A DNA stretch of 10,092 nt from positions 1-10,092 of the forward strand of contig CALMFQ010000363.1 in NCBI GenBank assembly GCA_937863215.1, in the 5' to 3' direction. The translations under genes and the position numbers were made by a program. The notes below the pieces were generated by a model, which did no database searches, had not been told where the DNA came from, and saw nothing but the letters and a program-made list of their open reading frames with translations. Shown here in pieces: positions 1-5,171 of the stretch. Numbering within the stretch: the stretch's first letter is position 1; each line of letters starts with the position of its first letter. The stretch comes from an uncultured Pseudomonadota bacterium (GTDB lineage: Bacteria > Pseudomonadota > Gammaproteobacteria > Burkholderiales > SCOH01).

Positions 1-924
1 GATCTGGCGGCGCTGAAAGCGCAACTGGGGCAAGCGGCACAGCTCACCTTCCGCGACAACGCACCGTCGATCGAACGCGAAGGCCTGACCAAATGGGACT
101 TCGGCGACCTGCCGCAGAAAATCGGCTTCAGCAAAGGCAAACAGCAACTCACCGGCTACCCGGCGCTGGAAGACAACGGCGACTCGGTGGCGATCCGCCT
201 GTTCGACACCGAACTCGAAGCCCGTGAAGCGATGCGCGCCGGCGTGCGCCGCCTGCTGCGGCTGGAGCTGAAAGAGCAGATGAAGCAACTGGAAAAATCA
301 CTGCCCGGCTTCACCCAACTGGCAATGCAGCTACGCGCCGTGGCCAACGCCGACGACCTGAAAGACGACATCCTCACCGCCCTCACCGACCGCGCGTTTA
401 TTGGCGACGAAGAACTGCCGCACAGCGAAAAAGCCTTCGCCGATCTGAAGCAAAAAGCCAAAACCCGCCTGCCGGCGGTGACCCAAGGCCTGATGCAAAC
501 GCTGGCGGCAATTGCCGCCGAATACCAGCAACTGGTACTGAAACTGCTCGGCAACCAGCGACCGATTCCAGAATTAAAAGAGCAATTGCAGACGCTGGTC
601 AGCAAAGGCTTCGTCAGCGCCACCCCCTGGCCCAACCTCAGCCACCTGCCGCGCTACCTGAAAGCCATGCGCCTGCGCCTGGAAAAATACCCCAACGCCC
701 CGGCACGCGACCAGCAACGTGGCGCGGAAATTGCTGACTTGTGGCAGCGCTATTTGCAGCGACTGGCGAAACATCGCAAGGAAGGCACCGATGATCCGAA
801 GTTGCGCGAATTTCGCTGGTTGATTGAAGAACTGCGGGTGTCGCTGTTTGCGCAGGAGTTGAAGACACCGATGCCGGTGTCGGTGAAGCGGTTGTTGAAG
901 GCGTGGGATGAGGTGAAGCCGTGA
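1..924 (+). CDS. hrpA: ATP-dependent RNA helicase HrpA, C-terminal part (5' end outside window)
   Basis: HrpA is a large DEAH-box RNA helicase of the cytoplasm, implicated in rescuing stalled ribosomes and in mRNA processing. Only the last 307 residues are here; the frame is open from base 1 and ends at TGA 922-924. The helicase motifs lie upstream, outside the window. What is visible matches the C-terminal DUF3418 region of bacterial HrpA. It has an alpha-helical, charged middle and the conserved tail at residues 273-296, WLIEELRVSLFAQELKTP followed by the PVSVKRL motif, closely resembling the end of E. coli HrpA as recalled. The gene converges on the phosphomannomutase gene. A MITE-like element lies only a few bases past the stop codon. 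There is no terminator directly after the stop; the first good one is about 510 bp further on. The family call is secure. It is based on recognition of the tail, since the helicase core cannot be checked. Confidence 0.9.
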   Translation, partial: DLAALKAQLGQAAQLTFRDNAPSIEREGLTKWDFGDLPQKIGFSKGKQQLTGYPALEDNGDSVAIRLFDTELEAREAMRAGVRRLLRLELKEQMKQLEKSLPGFTQLAMQLRAVANADDLKDDILTALTDRAFIGDEELPHSEKAFADLKQKAKTRLPAVTQGLMQTLAAIAAEYQQLVLKLLGNQRPIPELKEQLQTLVSKGFVSATPWPNLSHLPRYLKAMRLRLEKYPNAPARDQQRGAEIADLWQRYLQRLAKHRKEGTDDPKLREFRWLIEELRVSLFAQELKTPMPVSVKRLLKAWDEVKP

Positions 925-930
925 GGGTTA

Positions 931-1175
931 GGAAAGCACTGATTTATTGGCTGCGCGGGCGAATTGCTGCGCACCAAAGGCAGGCAATTCGCTAGGCAAG
1001 CTTTGCTTGCCAAGCTCGGTTGCACTCGCGCGGTGCTCGAAAGCTCGCCTATCTAAAGATATGTCTCGCTTGACCAGCCACTTGGCGGCTCGCCGCCTAG
1101 TGGAATGGCCATGCAGAGCTCTGCGCGCCGGGCTCCTTGCACTTCATCCCGCTCGCCGAATAAATCAGCGCTTCC
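931..1175. mobile_element. MITE-like non-coding element with terminal inverted repeats and TTA target duplication
   Basis: The ends are imperfect inverted repeats. The left end reads GGAAAGCACTGATTTATT (931-948). The right end, read on the minus strand from 1175, gives GGAAGCGCTGATTTATT, so the arms differ by one indel and one substitution. Similarity continues inward through a GGC...GCGGG block. The element is flanked by a direct TTA on both sides (928-930 and 1176-1178), as expected of a target-site duplication. It is 245 bp long and has no transposase. Inside are three hairpins: GCGAATTGC/GCAATTCGC (959-967 with 984-992), GGCAAGC/GCTTGCC (995-1011), and a long GC-rich one (1078-1103). Short TA-rich duplications are known for several IS5-type elements, so mobilisation by such a transposase is possible, but the parent was not identified. 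An alternative is a structured dispersed repeat that only looks transposon-like. Confidence 0.72.
1078..1103. repeat. Strong GC-rich hairpin inside the MITE-like element
   Basis: CCACT at 1078-1082 pairs with AGTGG at 1099-1103, and GGCGGC at 1084-1089 pairs with GCCGCC at 1092-1097. There is one T-T mismatch and a two-base loop. No T-tract follows on either strand, so it is not a canonical intrinsic terminator. It could still protect the 3' end of the hrpA transcript. Confidence 0.7.
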
Positions 1176-1191
1176 TTAGCGACAGACCTTA

Positions 1192-1240
1192 AAACCCGGA
1201 GCCCGTAGCCTGGATGGGGCCGCAGGCGAAATCCGGGTTT
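1192..1240. repeat. Imperfect palindromic intergenic repeat (AAACCCGGA ... TCCGGGTTT)
   Basis: A perfect 9-bp inverted repeat, AAACCCGGA (1192-1200) and TCCGGGTTT (1232-1240), encloses a segment containing GTAGCCTGGATGGGGC. This resembles a short dispersed intergenic motif (GTAGCCTGGATG ... ATCCGGG) that I recall from many beta- and gammaproteobacterial genomes. Family membership is from memory, not a search. It lies 16 bp past the right end of the MITE-like element. Its role is unknown. Confidence 0.6.
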
Positions 1241-1358
1241 CACACAGGCGGCCTGAATGGCTGCCTGTTTGTTTTGGCGCTTCGGGCAAGCGTGGCTCGG
1301 TGGTGACGAGTCGGTTGGAATTTGAGCCTGCCGCCCTCCTTCTCTCAAAAGCATCTGC

Positions 1359-1428
1359 CCTGCAAGCCGCTCTGGTATTGCCTCACAGCCCGGCCTGCAA
1401 GCCGCTCTGCCATTGCCCTGCAGCCGGG
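1359..1428. repeat. Two adjacent 35-bp direct repeats
   Basis: Units 1359-1393 and 1394-1428 abut with no spacer and agree at 29 of 35 positions. The first 16 bases (CCTGCAAGCCGCTCTG) are identical. The second unit contributes to a potential hairpin, GCCCGGC (1388-1394) with GCCGGGC (1423-1429), extended by TGCA/TGCA after a one-base bulge. The pair ends just before the terminator. Two copies without spacers rule out a CRISPR array. A local duplication or part of a larger repeat family are both possible. Confidence 0.75.
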
Positions 1429-1431
1429 CAT

Positions 1432-1464
1432 AAAAAAACCGGTGAGCCCTGTCACCGGTTTTTT
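1432..1464. terminator. Bidirectional rho-independent terminator
   Basis: A perfect 13-bp stem is formed by AAAAAACCGGTGA (1433-1445) and TCACCGGTTTTTT (1452-1464), with a six-base loop. On the minus strand it ends in a run of seven T and lies 17 bp past the stop codon of the phosphomannomutase gene, whose terminator it clearly is. On the plus strand it ends in six T and would stop readthrough from hrpA. It is placed as expected between convergent genes. Confidence 0.93.
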
Positions 1465-1481
1465 GCGGGGTGGGAACAGGA

Positions 1482-2858
1482 TCAGAATCCCAGTTCAATC
1501 CCCGGTGCGGCGGAGTTGATTACGCGGCGGAAGTCGGCCTTGATGCGTTCCAGCGCTTCGTCGTTGTCGGCTTCAAACCGCAGCACAATCACCGGCGTGG
1601 TGTTGGATGCGCGCGCCAGGCCGAAGCCGTCGGCGTATTCGACCCGCAGACCGTCGATGTCGATGACTTTTTCCGGGTTGGTGAAGCTGGCTTCCTGCTG
1701 CAGCTTGGCGATCAGCGCGTGGTGTTCGCCTTCTTTCATCTTGATGTTCAGTTCCGGCGTCGATACCGCGTCCGGCAGGTTGTTGAGCAGTTCGTTCGGG
1801 TCGTCGACCTGCGACAGGATTTCCAGCAGCCGTGCGCCGGCATACATGCCGTCGTCGAAGCCATACCAGCGTTCCTTGAAGAAGATGTGGCCGCTCATTT
1901 CGCCGCCGAGCGCGGCGCCGGTTTCCTTCATCCTGGCTTTGATGAACGAGTGGCCGGTGCGGCTCATGATCGGCTGGCCGCCGTTTTCCTCGATCCACGG
2001 CGCCAGGTTGCGGGTGCATTTGACGTCGTAAATGATCTTGGCTTTGGGGTTGCGCGACAGTACGTCGCCGGCGAACAGCATCATCTGCCGATCCGGGTAG
2101 ATGATGTTGCCTTCCTTGGTGACCACGCCGAGCCGGTCGCCGTCGCCGTCGAAGGCGAGGCCGATTTCGGCGTCGGTGGAGGCCAGCGCGTGGATCACGT
2201 CCTGCAGGTTTTTCGGCTGCGACGGATCGGGGTGGTGATTGGGGAAGGTGCCGTCAACGTCGCAGAACAGTTCGCGCACCTTGCAGTTGAGGCGGCGATA
2301 CAGCACCGGGGCAAACGCGCCGGCCACGCCGTTGCCGCAATCGACCACAACGCTGAGTGGCTTTTGCAGCTGGATGTCGCCGACGATGCGTTCCAGATAT
2401 TCCTCGACGATGTCGTATTCGCGGTAGCTGCCTTCGCCGTGTGTCAGGTCGTCGTTTTCCAGGCGGCGCAACAGATCCTGGATGGCTTCGCCGGCCAGCG
2501 TTTCGCTGCCGAGCAGCATTTTCAGGCCGTTATATTCGGGCGGATTGTGGCTGCCGGTCACCATTACGCCGGAGTTGATGCCCAGATGATAGGCGGCGAA
2601 ATACAGCATCGGGGTGGCAACACGGCCGACGTCTACCACGTCGATGCCGGCTTTCTGGATGCCGCGTGCCAGTGCGGCGGCAAGGTCGGGGCCGGACAGG
2701 CGGCCGTCGCGGCCGATGGCGATGGCGCGCTGTTCGCGCTTGACGGCCTCCGAGCCGATGGCGTGGCCGATGGCTTCGACGATTTCCGGAGTCAGCGTTT
2801 TGCCGACAATGCCGCGTACGTCGTACGCCTTGAATATTTCTTTCGGGTAATTGGCCAT
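1482..2858 (-). CDS. algC: Phosphomannomutase/phosphoglucomutase (AlgC/ManB type)
   Basis: Cytoplasmic alpha-D-phosphohexomutase of 458 residues. It interconverts mannose-6-P with mannose-1-P and glucose-6-P with glucose-1-P, feeding GDP-mannose and nucleotide-glucose synthesis for LPS and exopolysaccharide. All family signatures are intact: the phosphoserine loop TGSHNPPEYNG with Ser103, the Mg-binding loop DGDGDR with Asp237, Asp239 and Asp241, the sugar-binding loop GEMSGH (319-324), and the phosphate-binding loop RASNTTP from Arg416. These positions sit a constant five residues before those of Pseudomonas aeruginosa AlgC as recalled, so all four domains appear complete. The start is ATG 2858 (MANYPKEIFKAYDVRG), because GAGGA lies 9 nt before it. 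A TTG two codons upstream would have only 3 nt of spacing. It has its own promoter and ends at the bidirectional terminator. The symbol could equally be manB. Confidence 0.95.
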   Translation of the reverse strand: MANYPKEIFKAYDVRGIVGKTLTPEIVEAIGHAIGSEAVKREQRAIAIGRDGRLSGPDLAAALARGIQKAGIDVVDVGRVATPMLYFAAYHLGINSGVMVTGSHNPPEYNGLKMLLGSETLAGEAIQDLLRRLENDDLTHGEGSYREYDIVEEYLERIVGDIQLQKPLSVVVDCGNGVAGAFAPVLYRRLNCKVRELFCDVDGTFPNHHPDPSQPKNLQDVIHALASTDAEIGLAFDGDGDRLGVVTKEGNIIYPDRQMMLFAGDVLSRNPKAKIIYDVKCTRNLAPWIEENGGQPIMSRTGHSFIKARMKETGAALGGEMSGHIFFKERWYGFDDGMYAGARLLEILSQVDDPNELLNNLPDAVSTPELNIKMKEGEHHALIAKLQQEASFTNPEKVIDIDGLRVEYADGFGLARASNTTPVIVLRFEADNDEALERIKADFRRVINSAAPGIELGF

Positions 2859-2867
2859 GTGCAATTT

Positions 2868-2872
2868 TCCTC
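2868..2872 (-). promoter_or_regulatory. Ribosome binding site deciding the phosphohexomutase start
   Basis: GAGGA on the minus strand, 9 nt before ATG 2858. It selects this ATG over the in-frame TTG at 2864. Confidence 0.8.
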
Positions 2873-2891
2873 AAGCATCAGATTGGCGGCA

Positions 2892-2900
2892 ATTCTAGCA
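2892..2900 (-). promoter_or_regulatory. Extended -10 promoter for the phosphohexomutase gene
   Basis: The minus strand reads TGCTAGAAT: an extended -10 TG plus a TAGAAT hexamer that differs from consensus at one base. No good -35 is seen 17 bp upstream, which is typical of extended -10 promoters. Transcription would start near 2885, giving a leader of roughly 26 nt that includes the GAGGA site. This supports separate transcription from the upstream hydrolase pair. Confidence 0.6.
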
Positions 2901-2969
2901 CGCCCCTATTGTGCATAGCAGCAACGGTATGCAAATTGAATTAAACGCGCGGCGGCTGTGGCAAATTGC

Positions 2970-3929
2970 CTACAGATGGCGCGCAAAGAAGCCGGTCAAG
3001 CGGTTCGGCAGCCAATCGATGCGACCGGGAAAGCTGCCCTGGGCAAAGCCGACATGGCCACCGTGGTGCGGAAAATCCAGCTCGACGCAGGGCGCCACTT
3101 CGTCGCGACCAGGCAGCGCCGATTCGGGCATGAACGGGTCATTGCGTGCGTTCAGCACCAGGGTAGGCACGGCGATCGATTTCAGCAGCGGCTTGCTGCT
3201 GGCGCGATGCCAGTAATCGTGATGATCGATGAAGCCATGTACCGGCGCGGTGAAATAACGGTCGAATTCCTTGAATGAACGCGCGGCGGCGATCTGCCGG
3301 TAGTCGGCGAGTTCGGGAAATTCACGCAGTTTGTCGAGCGCTTTCGGTTTCAGCGTCTTGAGAAAACTGCGGGTGTAGACATGGCGATTGATGCCGTGAT
3401 CGAGCACTTTGCCGCAGGCAGTCAGATCCAGCGGTGCCGATACTCCGGCTGCGGCGGTGACCTGGCGCCGTGCCGCGAGGCCCCGTTCGCCGAGCCATTT
3501 CAGCAGCTGGTTGCCGCCTAGCGAAACGCCGGCGAGAAACAGCGCGATGTCGGGATAGCGCCGGCGCAGCTGGGCGACGATCCAGCCCACTTCGGCCGAA
3601 TCGCCGGCATGGTAGGCGCGTGGCGCGCGGTTCGGCTCGCCGCTGCAGCCGCGGAAATGCGGCACGCAGCCATTCCAGCCGAGTGCCAGCGCCTTGGCCA
3701 TCAAAGCCTTGGCGTAGTGGCTTTGCGACGAGCCTTCCAGTCCGTGGAACAGCACCACCAGCGGCGCATGGGCTGCAGTACCGACCCAGTCGAGATCGAT
3801 GAAATCGCCATCCGGCGTATTCCAGCGTTCGCGCCGGTAATGCACCGCCGGTGCCGGGCTCAGCAGCGCCGGCACGATGGTCTGCAGATGCCCGCCGGGT
3901 AGCCAGCCCGGCGCGCGGTAGTCGTCCAT
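2970..3929 (-). CDS. yheT: YheT-type alpha/beta-fold hydrolase
   Basis: Protein of 319 residues, close to the usual length of the YheT/ABHD1-3 family (E. coli YheT is about 340). The bacterial members are putative esterases or lipases of unknown natural substrate. Visible signatures are the N-terminal GWLPGGHLQTI motif (8-18), the oxyanion strand-loop LFHGLEGSS (60-68), the nucleophile elbow GVSLGGN with Ser136, the acid LNARNDPF with Asp264, and His292 in HHGGHVGF. The catalytic triad is therefore complete. There is no signal peptide, so it should be cytoplasmic or membrane-peripheral. The start ATG 3929 precedes the conserved motif and lies 5 bp after the stop of the lipoprotein gene. No clear Shine-Dalgarno is present, so translational coupling is likely. 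It ends with TAG at 2970-2972. Family assignment is strong; substrate is unknown. Confidence 0.9.
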   Translation of the reverse strand: MDDYRAPGWLPGGHLQTIVPALLSPAPAVHYRRERWNTPDGDFIDLDWVGTAAHAPLVVLFHGLEGSSQSHYAKALMAKALALGWNGCVPHFRGCSGEPNRAPRAYHAGDSAEVGWIVAQLRRRYPDIALFLAGVSLGGNQLLKWLGERGLAARRQVTAAAGVSAPLDLTACGKVLDHGINRHVYTRSFLKTLKPKALDKLREFPELADYRQIAAARSFKEFDRYFTAPVHGFIDHHDYWHRASSKPLLKSIAVPTLVLNARNDPFMPESALPGRDEVAPCVELDFPHHGGHVGFAQGSFPGRIDWLPNRLTGFFARHL

Positions 3930-3934
3930 CGGAA

Positions 3935-4987
3935 TTACTGCTGGGTGGTGGTGTTGGCGGTGGCGCGGGTGATGTCCGGATTGGTGACGCGATAGGTCAG
4001 CGCCGTGCCGGGGGTCGGCACTTTGACACCGGCCTGCGATACCGAGCGAGCGCGGCGCAGAAATTCGTCGATACTGGCCAGCGGCACCACGGCGATCGGA
4101 TCGGATTGCGGGCGGAAGAAGTCTTCCCAGTGGCCGGCGATGACGAATTTCGGTTTGGCCATGCGCAGGATATGCTCTGGATAGTCCTTGACCTGGCTGA
4201 ACGAACCGACACAGAGAATCGCTACATCCACCGGCGCCTGATCGACCGGATCGAAATCGGGGATATAACCCATGCCGGGGCTGGATGCTGTGTCCTGATA
4301 GTAAATGCGGAATGCGATCTTGCCGTCCGGATTGAGGAAATCGATCAGGTAGGCAAACACTTCGCCTTCCGGATAATTGCGCGTGAATGTCGGCAGGGTT
4401 TTCAGGTCTTCGCCCAGCTTGGCGCTGGATACCAGCTTCATGCCCAGCATGTGCGGCGCGTGGTCGGACTCCAGCGCCATGAAGCGGAACGCACGGTTTT
4501 TGGAGTAAACCCATTCGCCCGGCACCTGGCCGGAGGTGGCCATGTCGTTCATCACGATCAGCCGCGAACGCTCGATTGCCGGCGCCAGCAGGTGTTTCAT
4601 CGTCGCGCTGCCGAAGAACAGCGCTTTCGGTGCGCGCTTCTTGGCGATGTAGGGCAGATCCATCGTGTGGTCGTAATGCGAATGACCAACCAGCACCATT
4701 TCCACATCGCTGACATCGGGCAGTCCGGCTTCGATACGATCGGTCTTGACCTTGGCCGGCAGCAACTGTTCCAGCATCGACGGGTTGCTGAAGAACGGCG
4801 CGGTCATCAGCACGTCGTTGCCGCGCCGGATCAGATGGCCGCCGCTGCCGAGATACTTGATTTCCACCTGATCGGCGTATTGCACCACCGATTCGCCCTT
4901 GGTGACTTTCACATCCCTGACGCTGCCTGCGCATCCCACCAGGCTGGCGGTGGCAACGGCTACAAGCAGATATTTCAGCAGATTCAT
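3935..4987 (-). CDS. Metallo-beta-lactamase-fold hydrolase, predicted lipoprotein
   Basis: Protein of 350 residues. The N-terminus MNLLKYLLVAVATASLVGC is a lipoprotein signal peptide with lipobox LVGC, so Cys19 would be lipidated. Ala at +2 predicts the outer membrane by the E. coli rule. The mature part is an MBL-fold hydrolase of the UlaG/RomA/NAPE-PLD-like group (COG2220). The metal motif HSHYDH has His102, His104, Asp106 and His107, and further likely ligands are His176 (SDH), Asp232 (QDTASSPG) and His286 (AGHWEDFF). The ligand set looks complete, so a binuclear metal site is expected. The substrate cannot be told from sequence. AAGGAAG precedes ATG 4987 and supports the start. The gene leads a two-gene unit with the yheT-type gene, 5 bp apart. 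The C-terminal tail (340-350) is low-complexity and Thr-rich. A role on envelope lipids or phosphate esters is only inference. Confidence 0.87.
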   Translation of the reverse strand: MNLLKYLLVAVATASLVGCAGSVRDVKVTKGESVVQYADQVEIKYLGSGGHLIRRGNDVLMTAPFFSNPSMLEQLLPAKVKTDRIEAGLPDVSDVEMVLVGHSHYDHTMDLPYIAKKRAPKALFFGSATMKHLLAPAIERSRLIVMNDMATSGQVPGEWVYSKNRAFRFMALESDHAPHMLGMKLVSSAKLGEDLKTLPTFTRNYPEGEVFAYLIDFLNPDGKIAFRIYYQDTASSPGMGYIPDFDPVDQAPVDVAILCVGSFSQVKDYPEHILRMAKPKFVIAGHWEDFFRPQSDPIAVVPLASIDEFLRRARSVSQAGVKVPTPGTALTYRVTNPDITRATANTTTQQ

Positions 4988-5171
4988 ATATGTCGCTTCC
5001 TTGGGGCTGGCGCATCCCGTTCGCGGGCGATGTCGGAGTCAAGCCTGCTGCGCGTCGGGAAAGGTTTTTGATATTTAAAGTATTAGCGTAAAACCGCGGC
5101 CGATGGTAATGGATATCATTGGCGGTCGCAATATGCTGAGATCATTGCTGCCGGCACTGGTTCAATTTAAC
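4988..5171. other. Intergenic region between the signalling fusion and the MBL lipoprotein gene
   Basis: A 184-bp gap. No clear intrinsic terminator follows the EAL stop codon at 5172: no hairpin with a T-run on the minus strand. It contains the tentative promoter and Fur-like palindrome, an AT-rich stretch at 5065-5095, and the ribosome binding site AAGGAAG at 4996-5002. Confidence 0.6.
5103..5131 (-). promoter_or_regulatory. Candidate promoter overlapped by a Fur-box-like palindrome, upstream of the MBL lipoprotein gene
   Basis: On the minus strand TTGCGA (5126-5131) and TACCAT (5103-5108) are 17 bp apart, each matching 4 of 6 consensus bases. Between them and over the -10 lies an AATGATATCCATT-type palindrome. 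Read on the plus strand, 5105-5123 matches 13 of 19 bases of the classical Fur box. Both halves are weak on their own; the overlap makes them worth recording. The leader to ATG 4987 would be about 110 nt. Confidence 0.3.

Larger units (their letters stand above)
925..1481. other. Repeat-rich intergenic region between convergent genes
   Basis: This 557-bp stretch separates hrpA (+) from the phosphomannomutase gene (-). I see no credible gene: the open frames here lack a ribosome binding site, run through inverted repeats and resemble no family I recognise. It contains, left to right, a MITE-like element, a palindromic dispersed-type repeat, a pair of 35-bp repeats and a bidirectional terminator, each listed separately. 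Bases 1241-1358 hold nothing I can identify. Confidence 0.8.

Noticed and set aside
995..1011. GGCAAGC/GCTTGCC hairpin as the hrpA terminator
   Set aside because: The stem is short and no T-run follows; it is better explained as internal structure of the repeat element.
947..1192. Small open frame inside the MITE-like element
   Set aside because: It spans several hairpins and the terminal repeat, has no Shine-Dalgarno and no recognisable protein similarity.
1359..1428. CRISPR array
   Set aside because: The two 35-bp units abut with no spacer and there are only two.
1470..2918. 482-codon open frame on the + strand opposite the phosphohexomutase gene
   Set aside because: It mirrors the real gene in a GC-rich genome, has no family motif or credible ribosome binding site, and runs through the terminator and promoter regions of the true gene.
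2960..2970. GGCAAATTGCC palindrome at the end of yheT as a terminator
   Set aside because: The stem is only 5 bp, the T-tract is missing, and it overlaps the stop codon.
3938..5042. Same-strand open frame extending upstream of yheT through the whole MBL gene
   Set aside because: It is an out-of-frame shadow of the MBL lipoprotein gene, rich in Arg, Gln and Pro with no motif. The YheT family N-terminus begins at the ATG at 3929.
3851..5071. 406-codon + strand open frame opposite the MBL gene
   Set aside because: It is an antisense shadow of the lipoprotein gene; the composition is His, Gln and Val-rich without domain features.
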